Shown here piece after piece: positions 53,951-61,685 of a stretch of DNA of 64,000 nucleotides (the stretch's first letter is position 1; the number at the start of each line of letters is the position of its first letter). The stretch spans positions 1,798,001 to 1,862,000 of the forward strand of contig NZ_CP018082.1 in assembly GCF_001886715.1 (NCBI RefSeq). The letters are read 5' to 3'. The notes under the pieces were generated by a model. That model saw only the letters and a program-made list of their open reading frames with translations. It was not told where the DNA came from and ran no database searches. Both the position numbers and the translations under genes were made by a program. The stretch is from Nocardia mangyaensis (GTDB lineage Bacteria; Actinomycetota; Actinomycetes; Mycobacteriales; Mycobacteriaceae).

Positions 53951-53953
53951 TAG
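52850..53953 (+). CDS. IS630-family transposase
   Basis: The 367-aa protein has an N-terminal HTH ([19 protein letters not shown]), a second one at [20 protein letters not shown], and a DDE core: [21 protein letters not shown] and [14 protein letters not shown]. All three acidic residues are present. The TAG stop uses the TA of the target duplication plus one outside G. There is no frameshift. Confidence 0.94.
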   Translation: MVARTGRPRSGPDLVVTDAQRRELVRGARAATSTQAYALRCRIVLACAEPGAFNTHVAAEVGVSAMTVRKWRNRFIEYGLAGLADEPRPGRPPSILLDQVQQVVEMTLEQVPADATHWSRSAMAGRSGLSKSTVGRIWRRFDLKPHLADGFKISTDPLFVEKVVDVVGLYHNPPERAVVLCVDEKSQMQALDRSQPVLPMMPGMPERRTHDYARHGTTSLFAAFNIADGTVIGELHRRHRATEFRKFLTSIDKTVPAELDVHVVCDNYATHKTPMVQQWLAAHPRFHVHFTPTGSSWLNQVERWFGLLTQQLLRRSVHKSVAALEKDVRDWVDQWNTNPRPFVWRKTADEILDSLARYLQRISGAEH

Positions 53954-53985
53954 CAGGGGGTTGAGAAATCGGCACGCAGCCGCTC

Positions 53986-55248
53986 GTGACCAGTTACAGC
54001 AAGCCGTACAAAACCCTGCCGGAGCAGGTTGCTCTGCTACGCGATCGCGGCATGGCGATTGGCGACGAACCTGCCGCGACTGCTCAGCTACTCGCGATCG
54101 GGTACTACCGGCTCAGCGGCTACTGCTACACCTTCCGTGAGCACGCTGTGCCATGCGCGAGCACCTGCGGCTGTCCACGACGTAGAGACAACTTCGTCGT
54201 CGGAACAACGCTCAAACAGGTCGTCGATTTGTATGAGTTCGACCGCGCGTTGCGGCTACTCGTCCTGGACGGGATCGAACGGGTCGAGGTCGCGTTGCGG
54301 ATGCGACTGGGGTACGTCGTCGGTGCGGGCGGCGCATTCGCTCATCTCGACCCGGCCGCGCTCGACCCCGCATTCACCGGGTTCGATGAGGAACGCCCGA
54401 TTGCCAGCAGATCGCATTGGCTCGGCAGTCAACATGCCAAATGGTTGGCCAACGTCACGTCGGAAGAAGGTCGTTCGAAGGAAGACTTCGTCGTCCACTT
54501 CAAATCTAAATACGGTACGCCACTCCCTATTTGGGTCGTCACGGAACTGTTGACCTTCGGCAGTCTGGCCAAGCTTGTCGATGGGTTGAAGCCTGGGCAC
54601 AAGAGTTTGATCGCCGAGACGTTCGGAATTTTCGATTCCGACTGCGACGGTGATGGCGCCGCGCTGGCGAGCTGGATGTCGAACCTCGCCTACATCCGGA
54701 ATGTGTGTGCTCACCATGGCCGACTGTGGAACCGGAACATGGTGGTTCAGCTCAGGCGGTTGGAAGGCGTTCCCGCACTCGTCCATGCGTCAGGCGCGCA
54801 GCCCAGATCGCGGGTCTACGCTTCCCTCGTTGTACTCGCATTTCTCACCATTCACATCGATCCTGCTTCGCCGTGGCGATCTCGGGTGATCGAATTGGTA
54901 TCCGGAGAATTCTCTCGGCTCGGACTGCCCGTCGAACACATGGGGTTCCCGAAAGGATGGTTGAGCGAAGCGATCTGGTCTGCCCACTACCGACCGCCGG
55001 TCGATCCTGTCCCCGCCGAACATCGGGAAATGTTGCAGCACTTCGAATGTGTGGGCACTGCGGACGCCGGCAAGTTCATCGACTCCAGCAGGGAGCCGAG
55101 ACGCAGGGCAAGTGCCGTGCGTTCATTGCGGTCGCGCAATCAGCTGCTGGATTGCCGGTCGGCCGGTCGTTGCGGTTTCCCAGCTTCCAGTTCGACACGA
55201 ACTCGTGCGGTGTGCACCCGGAAGTCATGCGCATCAACTCGGCGTTGA
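53986..55248 (+). CDS. Abi-family (AbiD/F-like) abortive infection protein
   Basis: The 420-aa protein starts at GTG 53986 (MTSYSKPYKTLPEQVALLRD). The family core is clear: LLAIGYYRLSGYCYTFRE, QVVDLYEFDRALRLLVLDGI, ERVEVALRMRLGYV and YIRNVCAHHGRLWNRNM. The R-x4-H pattern in the last is the putative RNase-like centre of Abi_2/HEPN proteins. After about residue 350 the sequence (RRRASAVRSLRSRNQLL) is arginine/serine-rich and antisense to the neighbouring gene, so the natural end was probably lost by a rearrangement. Abi proteins trigger growth arrest during infection. Confidence 0.8.
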   Translation: MTSYSKPYKTLPEQVALLRDRGMAIGDEPAATAQLLAIGYYRLSGYCYTFREHAVPCASTCGCPRRRDNFVVGTTLKQVVDLYEFDRALRLLVLDGIERVEVALRMRLGYVVGAGGAFAHLDPAALDPAFTGFDEERPIASRSHWLGSQHAKWLANVTSEEGRSKEDFVVHFKSKYGTPLPIWVVTELLTFGSLAKLVDGLKPGHKSLIAETFGIFDSDCDGDGAALASWMSNLAYIRNVCAHHGRLWNRNMVVQLRRLEGVPALVHASGAQPRSRVYASLVVLAFLTIHIDPASPWRSRVIELVSGEFSRLGLPVEHMGFPKGWLSEAIWSAHYRPPVDPVPAEHREMLQHFECVGTADAGKFIDSSREPRRRASAVRSLRSRNQLLDCRSAGRCGFPASSSTRTRAVCTRKSCASTRR

Positions 55249-55570
55249 AGGCGAATAGGCAGCCGTGGGCCGCCGCTCGTTGGTGGATCACCGCCAACTC
55301 GGGTGTCGATGGCGCGGTGCCGATGACGCTGGCAAACTCGGCAGTGGGCCGCCGCCGGTTGCTTGCAGCCACTTTTCCGGCGTAGACCACCAGGTCTGAC
55401 GGCACCGAGGGGCTCTGCGTGCCTGTCCCGATACCTCGGATCAGTGCACCCGAAGTGAATTGCAGCGTGAAGTATGGCGACGCCGTTCCATCCGTTCGCT
55501 GTGTCGGAGCGAAGTTGGTTGTGAGATCGGCGGCGGTCCAATAGTCCTGGCGGGGACGGGGCATCCTCAT
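55076..55570 (-). CDS. Hypothetical partner of the macrodomain gene
   Basis: The 164-aa protein starts at ATG 55570, overlapping the macrodomain stop by 4 bp. It has MRMPRPRQDYWTAADLTTNF, PYFTLQFTSGALIRGIGTG, VVYAGKVAASNRRRP and HQRAAAHGCLFAFNAELMRM. A beta-rich N-half and a helical C-half are likely. No family was recognised. Coupling suggests it works with the ADP-ribose-binding protein. Its last 57 codons overlap the Abi gene in antisense. Confidence 0.5.
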   Translation of the reverse strand: MRMPRPRQDYWTAADLTTNFAPTQRTDGTASPYFTLQFTSGALIRGIGTGTQSPSVPSDLVVYAGKVAASNRRRPTAEFASVIGTAPSTPELAVIHQRAAAHGCLFAFNAELMRMTSGCTPHEFVSNWKLGNRNDRPTGNPAADCATAMNARHLPCVSAPCWSR

Positions 55571-55576
55571 GCCGGT
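55545..55576 (-). repeat. Direct repeat 2
   Basis: This is the partner of 52151-52182 (31 of 32 identical). Here it spans the coupled end/start of the macrodomain and partner genes. Confidence 0.75.
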
Positions 55577-55929
55577 GGTGGATGGAGTCGAACATCGACC
55601 ACTGCTGGCAACGGCTCCAGCGACTGGCGGATCAGCGGCTTCACGCTTGCCCAGTCGAGGCCGCCATGCCCGCAGCCCAGTGCTGGGATGGCCACGGACC
55701 GGGTCTGGTTCGCTTCGATGGTCTCGGCGAGGGCGGGTAGGCCCGCGGCGACGTCGGCCAGGCGGCTGGGGGAGCGCCAGTGCCGTTTCGTCGGGTAGTT
55801 GATGATGAACGGCGGACCGCTCATGGCACCCGTTGCCCACACGTGCATCGCGCCGATCTGAACTTCGCCTGCCCGAGCGGCGCGGGCGTACTCCCGAAAC
55901 ATCGCCGGGTAGGCCTGCTTGAACTGCAT
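55567..55929 (-). pseudogene. N-terminally truncated DarG-like macrodomain
   Basis: The 120-aa frame (MQFKQAYPAMFREYARAARA) runs through VQIGAMHVWATGAM, FIINYPTKRHWRSPSRL and SVAIPALGCGHGGLDWASVK, the distal ADP-ribose-binding half of a DarG-type macrodomain. Upstream, the expected GDLL...NTVGVMGKG is missing. The frame reads ...LVAG, stop, GIAMQFK. Homology to the full copy at 56802-57263 starts at GIA. It is either a pseudogene or a shortened protein from the ATG at 55929. Confidence 0.7.
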
Positions 55930-56058
55930 CGCGATCCCTTACCCGGCCACCAGCTGTTGCGGACAGCCTACGACACCACCTCATCGATTCATCCTGGCGA
56001 GTCTTCACCAGGGGCGGTGGAGTGGTTGGCGGCGCTGAGCTTGGCCGATGGCGTGGTA

Positions 56059-56080
56059 GACCGCGCGGCGCCGCGCGGTC
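56059..56080. repeat. 22-bp perfect GC-rich palindrome
   Basis: GACCGCGCGGC is followed directly by its reverse complement, with no loop base. It lies in the 203-bp gap between the truncated macrodomain and the Clp-N-like gene. It is possibly a terminator for the latter or a protein-binding site. Confidence 0.6.
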
Positions 56081-56132
56081 TCCTGGTTCTCGTCCGTTCC
56101 GGGGGAGCGAGAGAGATCCACGATGTAGCGGT

Positions 56133-56477
56133 TCAGGCGCGCTCTACTGCCTCCGCGAACTCCTCGGCGTTGGGTCCGGTCGCGGTGAAGGTGACTGTCG
56201 CCGCGGTGGCTGGCACGTTCTCGGATGGGGTGCGTCCCGGCACCAAGGACTTCGCGAATTCCACGAGCTCGCTGTAGGTCATCGCGTCGCGCTCGCAGCG
56301 TTGCCAGTGGAGTTGGAGCGGGGTGATCGTGGGTGCGTCGAGGAGGGCGACGAGGAGGTCTTCGACGCCGACCCAGGTGCGGTCGTTGTCGGCGGCGATG
56401 CGGGTCGCGCGTGCCAGTGCTGCGGCTACCGAGGGGGCGAGGCCGGTGGCTTCGGTCTTGGTTTCGTTGTGTTCCAT
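56133..56477 (-). CDS. Small Clp-N-like repeat protein
   Basis: The 114-aa protein starts at ATG 56477 with AGGAGA upstream. ALARATRIAADNDRTWVGVE and DLLVALLDAPTITPLQLHW are one Clp R (Clp_N) motif, normally the adaptor-binding domain of ClpA/ClpC. No ATPase domain follows. It may bind a degron or adaptor and act as a decoy. It is located 14 bp after the small secreted-peptide gene. Confidence 0.6.
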   Translation of the reverse strand: MEHNETKTEATGLAPSVAAALARATRIAADNDRTWVGVEDLLVALLDAPTITPLQLHWQRCERDAMTYSELVEFAKSLVPGRTPSENVPATAATVTFTATGPNAEEFAEAVERA

Positions 56478-56491
56478 CGGGTGTCTCCTAT

Positions 56492-56683
56492 TTAGGTGCG
56501 GGGGAACAGGATTTGTTGTCCGTCGCCGAAGCCGCCGACGCACCACCAGGTGCCGTCTTGGATGCCGATGGCGATGCCGCCGTGTTGTTCGCAGAATCCG
56601 GTGGTGACGGCGTTCGCGCTGCCCGCTCCTACGAGGGCGAATGCGAGGGTGGCGAGGCTGGTGGCTGCGATTCGTATTCTCAT
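56492..56683 (-). CDS. Small secreted peptide
   Basis: The 63-aa protein starts at ATG 56683 with GAAGGAG five bases upstream. It has a clear Sec signal peptide (ATSLATLAFALVGAGSANA). The mature 37-residue part has two cysteines (FCEQHGG, WWCVGGFGDG) that could form a disulfide. No family was recognised. Probably co-transcribed with the Clp-N-like gene. Confidence 0.6.
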   Translation of the reverse strand: MRIRIAATSLATLAFALVGAGSANAVTTGFCEQHGGIAIGIQDGTWWCVGGFGDGQQILFPRT

Positions 56684-56801
56684 GTGCTCCTTCGATAACG
56701 TGGCCGCGCCGGTGAGGGCGTGGTCACTGGGCGAGCGTACGACGACGGGTGTGGGTGTCGCCGGACGTGGGTGACTGCGGGGCCGTTCTCGGGCTGGTCG
56801 C

Positions 56802-57263
56802 TCAGCTCTCGGCCGGCGGGTAAACGCGAATATCGACGGTGTCGGACAACGGATCCAGCCACTGGTGGATCAGTGGCCGTACCTGATGCCAATCGAGGCC
56901 ACCGTGTCCGCAACCGAGTGCCGGGATGGCGATCGAGGAAATCCGGTGCCGTTTGATCGACTCGGCGAGGGCGGGGAGCCCTGCGGCGACATCGTCGAGT
57001 CGGCTGGGGGAGCGCCAGTGCCGCTTCGTCGGGAAGTTGATGACGAACCGCGGCCCGGTCGTGGCGCACGTTTCCCACACGTGCATCGCCCCGATCTGAA
57101 CCTCGCCCGCCCGTGCGGCGCGGGCGTAGGCCCGAAACATCTCAGGGTAGGTCTGCTTGAACCGCAGCGCGATCCCCTTGCCCATCACTGCGACAGTGTT
57201 GACGGCGTTGACGAGTGCTTCGACGTCGGCGCTGAGCAGGTCGCCGGATTGCTCACGGATCAT
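56802..57263 (-). CDS. DarG-like macrodomain protein, complete
   Basis: The 153-aa protein starts at ATG 57263. The order GDLLSADVEALVNAVNTVAV, MGKGIALRFKQTYP, HVWETCATTGPRFVINFPTK and SIAIPALGCGHGGLDW is a full macrodomain of the DarG antitoxin type, which removes ADP-ribose that DarT puts on thymidine in DNA. The C-terminal DarT-binding domain is absent and no DarT is adjacent. It is coupled to the upstream resolvase-like gene (4-bp overlap). Confidence 0.78.
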   Translation of the reverse strand: MIREQSGDLLSADVEALVNAVNTVAVMGKGIALRFKQTYPEMFRAYARAARAGEVQIGAMHVWETCATTGPRFVINFPTKRHWRSPSRLDDVAAGLPALAESIKRHRISSIAIPALGCGHGGLDWHQVRPLIHQWLDPLSDTVDIRVYPPAES

Positions 57264-57850
57264 GTGATCACCGTAGGGCTCGCGAAGACAAAATACGTTC
57301 TTGCGTAGGTGTTTTCGTCGTTGACGGTGATCACGTCGCATGTTCGGATGAGGGCATTGGGCAGTTCGGTGCCGAGGTGCGCGAGGTGGGGCGTGAAGAC
57401 GGTTTCGGCGGCGGTCCGGTGGGCGGTGGTGATCAATCGGGTGATCGGGTCCGAGGTTCGTGGGGTGCACACGATGGTTTTCGCGAGGTCGTAGCCGTAT
57501 CGCTTTGCCAGGGAGCGGATTCGGATTTCGTCCCAGTTCTGGGCTGTGCCGGAGATGTCGGATCGTAGGTATCCGATGGCGGTGGGTTTCATCCGGCGAG
57601 GGCGGATCGGGGGACGTCGAGCATGGCTTGGCCGGTGGGGGGTGTTGGTGTAGGCGTGGCCGCAGGGTGAGAGTTCCCAGGCGTTGCGGTGGGTGACGTG
57701 GCGGAGTAGGCCGCTTTGGTGGAGAGCGCGAATGGCGTGCCTGGTTCGACGGATGGATAGTGCTGTGTTGGCGGCGATTTGGTGGTCGATGAGTTGGCCG
57801 CCGGGTTGCAGGATGCGCAACACCAGTGCCTCGGGAAGGGTCTTCGACAT
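57260..57850 (-). CDS. HTH protein with resolvase-like domain
   Basis: The 196-aa protein has an N-terminal winged-helix (ALVLRILQPGGQLIDHQIAA, TRHAIRALHQSGLLRHVTHR). The C-terminal half (PTAIGYLRSDISGTAQNWDE, IRSLAKRYGYDLAKTIVCTP, LIRTCDVITVNDENTYAR) follows the N-terminal fold of serine recombinases. The catalytic serine in YLRSD is plausible, but the DNA-binding tail of a resolvase is missing. Such proteins are frequent in Nocardia and Mycobacterium accessory DNA. Probably regulatory. Confidence 0.6.
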   Translation of the reverse strand: MSKTLPEALVLRILQPGGQLIDHQIAANTALSIRRTRHAIRALHQSGLLRHVTHRNAWELSPCGHAYTNTPHRPSHARRPPIRPRRMKPTAIGYLRSDISGTAQNWDEIRIRSLAKRYGYDLAKTIVCTPRTSDPITRLITTAHRTAAETVFTPHLAHLGTELPNALIRTCDVITVNDENTYARTYFVFASPTVIT

Positions 57851-58070
57851 CGTGGGCTCCTCCTCGATTTGGATGCGTCGAAGACTGCCGGAGGGCAGTG
57901 TCCGGCCGCGTCGCCTCCGATGTCCGAGGTTGTCCCCAATTGGTCGGCAAGTCTGATCTTTGAATCTTCTCGGTGCTCAAACCGGATGTCTTGCGGTAGT
58001 CGGACCCGTACCATCGACTTCGAGCGTTATCCGGGATCATCCAGATCGGGAGGGCTGGCACATCGTCACT

Positions 58071-58889
58071 TTGAAGGTTCTGCTCCAGTCGAAGCACCTG
58101 CAGACGCATGGCGCGTTCGACCGTGAGTACAACGCGGTGGCTCGACGTGTGGAGCCGGGCCTGGTCGGGTCAGGCCCGCGAAAGGCTCAGTTCTATCGGT
58201 GGTTGTCTGGCGGCGTTGCGGGGCTTCCGTATCCGCACCACTGCCGGATTCTCGAGGCGATGTTTCCTGACTACACTGCGGGCCAGCTATTTGCAGAATC
58301 TGTCGGGACGCAGAATTATTCGACCAGTAAGGTCTGCGGTGGCGGCCCCGAAATAGTCACCACGTATGCGACCAGGAGCGAGCTGCTTCGCAATCTTCCT
58401 CCGACGGAGCTATTTCCGGGCGTGACGAGGGCTGACATTGTCGGAATCTCGTTGAACCTGTTCTGCCAGCAGTTCCCTGACCCCGAGATCGTCGAGTTGT
58501 TGCGCTCGGGCGCCCAGATCCGCTGCCTGTTTCTCGATCCGAACAGCAGACACACCGCGGATCGTGAACGGGAAGAGGGCCAACCAGCGGGTTCGTTGAC
58601 AGCACTCACTCGTCTCAACATCTCGGCATTACGCCGGATCGTCCAGCAGATCGCGGCCGAGGATTTTGTGGGCACGCTGACGATTCGGACTTACGACGCA
58701 CCCGCCCGGTTCAACATCGCGATCGTCGATCGGACATGCGTGTGCCAGCCGTACTTGCCGACCTCTCGCGGGGTGGAGTCGCCGGCATTCGTTGTCGATG
58801 CCGACTCGTCAGGCCTGTACGCCACCTTCAGCGGAGTGTTCGAAACCTTGTGGGCTAGCGGAGCGGAGCCGGTTGATGATCGTCGATAA
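58071..58889 (+). CDS. DUF5919-type protein with HTH N-terminus
   Basis: The family N-terminus (LKVLLQSKHLQTHGAFDREY, FYRWLSGGVAGLPYPHHCRI, LEAMFPDYTAGQLF) begins at TTG 58071; the upstream frame to 57960 does not fit. It is a helix-turn-helix followed by a phospholipase D-fold-like sensor domain (GVTRADIVGISLNLF, IRCLFLDPNSRHTADRERE, RFNIAIVDRTCVCQPYLP). The 14-bp overlap with the inositol-phosphatase-like gene shows an operon. Likely a ligand-responsive regulator. Confidence 0.65.
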   Translation: MKVLLQSKHLQTHGAFDREYNAVARRVEPGLVGSGPRKAQFYRWLSGGVAGLPYPHHCRILEAMFPDYTAGQLFAESVGTQNYSTSKVCGGGPEIVTTYATRSELLRNLPPTELFPGVTRADIVGISLNLFCQQFPDPEIVELLRSGAQIRCLFLDPNSRHTADREREEGQPAGSLTALTRLNISALRRIVQQIAAEDFVGTLTIRTYDAPARFNIAIVDRTCVCQPYLPTSRGVESPAFVVDADSSGLYATFSGVFETLWASGAEPVDDRR

Positions 58890-59667
58890 TGTGGATGTCC
58901 TTGCCCTCGCGCGTGATGCTGCGGCGGTCGGTGCCGACATGTTGGCCTCCGCTCGTCCGGCCACCGTCCGCTTGAAGGGCGACCGTGACTACGTCACCGA
59001 TCTGGACCTTGAGATCGAACATACGGTCCGGGAGTACCTCGCCGCTGCGACGCCGGACTTTTCGTTCCTCGGTGAGGAAAGTCCAGGTCACGACGTTGGT
59101 GGCGAGTATCGGTGGGTGTTGGACCCCATTGACGGCACGTCGAATTTCGTCCACGGAATCCCTTTGTGTGCCGTGTCATTGGCACTACTGCATGGTGACA
59201 CGACAGTCGTTGCGGCGATCGTGGCACCGTTTCTCGGCCAGGCGTTCTACGCGAGCCATGGGGGTGGATCGTATGCGAACGACGAGCAGATCTTTGCGAG
59301 CGGCGTCCTGCAGATCTCATCCGCGATGGTGTCGATCGGTGACTACGCGGTCGGCCCAGATGCGCCGGGCAAGAATGTCGAACGGCTCAAAGTGACTGCG
59401 GCGCTTGCAGGTCAGGCTGAGCGCGTTCGGATGCTCGGCGCGGCATCGCTTGATCTCGCGTGGTTGGCTCAGGGGCGGACTGACGCCTGCGTTATCATGG
59501 CTAACAAGCCGTGGGATACAGCGGCGGGCGCCCTTTTGGCGCGAGAAGCGGGCGCCGTGATCAATGACGTTCGAGGTGATCCGCATACGCTGTCGGCGCT
59601 CACGACTGTGGGGTGCGCGAGTGCTGAACTCGCGCTGTCTATGGTCGATTTACTAACCTCAAGCTGA
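58876..59667 (+). CDS. Inositol monophosphatase family protein
   Basis: The 263-aa magnesium-dependent phosphatase has FLGEESPGHD (metal Glu), WVLDPIDGTSNFVHGIP (DPxDGT metal loop) and KPWDTAAGALLAREAGAV (C-terminal metal Asp). All signature residues are intact. It acts on inositol phosphates, histidinol phosphate, PAP or another small phosphate. Start ATG 58876 lies inside the end of the DUF5919 gene. Confidence 0.85.
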   Translation: MIVDNVDVLALARDAAAVGADMLASARPATVRLKGDRDYVTDLDLEIEHTVREYLAAATPDFSFLGEESPGHDVGGEYRWVLDPIDGTSNFVHGIPLCAVSLALLHGDTTVVAAIVAPFLGQAFYASHGGGSYANDEQIFASGVLQISSAMVSIGDYAVGPDAPGKNVERLKVTAALAGQAERVRMLGAASLDLAWLAQGRTDACVIMANKPWDTAAGALLAREAGAVINDVRGDPHTLSALTTVGCASAELALSMVDLLTSS

Positions 59668-59795
59668 CAAGGGTGCAGTGAGGAGGAGCGGCGGAAGTTT
59701 GTTTTCACCCGCTCGGCCGGGTTGCGGGCGGCGATCCGTGAATCGACCGACGTCCGGTTCGCAGGTGCGTACGAATTTGTTGTCATCATCGAAAG

Positions 59796-61685
59796 TCAGC
59801 CTCCGAGAGAGATGTTTGCCAGTGTGAGAGCTTTTCCGTCAATAAGCAGGTCAGTTTCTACCGCAGCCTTTGCCGCTTCAATGTCGTGGGCGAAAATTAC
59901 GATTGCGAGTGATTCGACGGCGCGCGAGACGCACACGTAGAGCAACCGGCGTGTTCGTTCGAGAACAGAGTCCTTCCCGGATGCTTGGTGCTCCAGATCC
60001 CTGGCTGACAGGTCTTTGATTCCAAACAATTTCTCGTAGGAGTACAAGGTGAATCGCGAAGCCTCCTCGTCGTCGAGGATGACGAGGACTTTGCTGAATT
60101 CGGAGCCTTTGGTGCCGTGTTGTGTTGAATAGGGCGACTGCTGGTGGATGTAGCTATAGTAGTTCTCCAGCTGCCGAGTGTCGCATGCTGCGAAGGCTTT
60201 GAGAGTCGCCTGTACCGGCGATGCCGGGGCATCATCGTCGTCGACGGAATCTGGGTCAAGGATGATAGAGAATCGCGGATCGGGATTGTAGAGGCCGTAT
60301 TTTGCTGCAAGTCGCAGAACTTTCCCGACTGAATCGGCTCCGCCAGCCATCATAGTCGATTTGATCTGGCTAACTGCGGCACGTGTCGTCGCCAGTACGG
60401 TACGTGGATCCGCGCCTGGTACAGCGAGTTCACGGTCGATGTGGTCGCGCAGCACGCTGACCATTGCAGGTGATCCTTCGTTCTCTGGTGCGCACAGCGG
60501 CAAGATGAGCTCATCGAAAGGGCGCAGCGGCCACGCGGTACCATCGTCGAACGCGTCTTTCAGCGCATTGTCCCGGTAGTCGTGAAACGCGGAGAACAGC
60601 TGTAGGAACCCGAGACGAGCTGCTGCCATTCGGTGCATGATAATCAGAATCTTTGCGCCGTCGTCCTCAATATCGGTCCCTGGCGTCCAGGCACCATTCG
60701 TGCTGTGCTGGCTCAGCCAGCGCCGCGCTTGGTTCAAGGACTCTGTACGTCGCTCGTCGGCAGGTAGGACGAAAACGAAGCACTCACCTTCACGTTGTTC
60801 GCTCGGTTTTCGCCCGGGGACCTGTATTAGCCCGTCTGCTTTGGACCGAACCTGGTTGACGATCTGTAGCACCCGGCGTGAGCTGCGGAAGTTTTCAGGC
60901 TTTTGGATACGATCCCAACCGGGTTCGAGCTCGATTGCGCCTACACCCCGTTGGTAGATCTGTTGCATCGGGTCCCCGAAGAAACCTAGGCAGATTCCGC
61001 CTACGTCCTGGGTATATATGTGCTTTAGAGCCTTGACCACTTCGGCGAAGGTGTCTTGGCTCTCGTCGACGAATATATAAGGATACTGCTGCGCGGCGAT
61101 CTGGGCCAGTAGAGGCTTTCCAATGATTAATTCGGTACCGATCTTCATAACATCGCCGTGTCCCAGGCTTCCCGTGCCATAGTCGATTCCGTACCCATAC
61201 TGGAACTTCTCTACCGACACCGCTGCCTCGATTTGGCGGCGCAATCGCTGCAGGTCTCCGGCGTCTTTTTCGATCGTGCGCCGTTGGGTTCCTTTGGGGT
61301 ACGAATCCTGCTTGGAAGCGATTTCCTCCGCCTTGGCCTCCAATTTTCGGATTACGTACGCGCGAATGTCACGCTGGAATGGCCGGATCAAGGACCAAAG
61401 GAAGCTGTGGATCGTTGATACTGAGACAAGCGGATTGTGACCTACGTCAGCAGCGATCTCCTCGGCCGCAACCGAGGTGTAGGTGATGCACGCGACCTGC
61501 TGAGTTCGAGCTCTCAGTCGCGGTCCACGGCTAACAGCGACATGGTCGAGTGCTTTGACGAGTGACGTGGTTTTTCCTGATCCAGCACCAGCGACGACGA
61601 CGAATCCCCTCCGCTCACAACGGTCGAGGACCTCCCGCAGCGCGATATCGGCGGCCGTGTCCGGAGCCGCCACGCGTGAGGTCAT
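59796..61685 (-). CDS. gajB: Gabija GajB-like UvrD helicase
   Basis: The 629-aa protein has Walker A VAGAGSGKTTSLVKALDH near residue 33, YTSVAAEEIAADVGHNP, FVDESQDTFAEVVKAL near 208, FGDPMQQIYQRG, STQHGTKGSEFSKVL and RLLYVCVSRAVESLAIVIF. This is the SF1A set, without the toxin-like N-domain of the other three UvrD-like proteins in the island. In Gabija, GajB works with the GajA nuclease when nucleotide levels fall. ATG 61685 overlaps gajA by 4 bp. Confidence 0.82.
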   Translation of the reverse strand: MTSRVAAPDTAADIALREVLDRCERRGFVVVAGAGSGKTTSLVKALDHVAVSRGPRLRARTQQVACITYTSVAAEEIAADVGHNPLVSVSTIHSFLWSLIRPFQRDIRAYVIRKLEAKAEEIASKQDSYPKGTQRRTIEKDAGDLQRLRRQIEAAVSVEKFQYGYGIDYGTGSLGHGDVMKIGTELIIGKPLLAQIAAQQYPYIFVDESQDTFAEVVKALKHIYTQDVGGICLGFFGDPMQQIYQRGVGAIELEPGWDRIQKPENFRSSRRVLQIVNQVRSKADGLIQVPGRKPSEQREGECFVFVLPADERRTESLNQARRWLSQHSTNGAWTPGTDIEDDGAKILIIMHRMAAARLGFLQLFSAFHDYRDNALKDAFDDGTAWPLRPFDELILPLCAPENEGSPAMVSVLRDHIDRELAVPGADPRTVLATTRAAVSQIKSTMMAGGADSVGKVLRLAAKYGLYNPDPRFSIILDPDSVDDDDAPASPVQATLKAFAACDTRQLENYYSYIHQQSPYSTQHGTKGSEFSKVLVILDDEEASRFTLYSYEKLFGIKDLSARDLEHQASGKDSVLERTRRLLYVCVSRAVESLAIVIFAHDIEAAKAAVETDLLIDGKALTLANISLGG

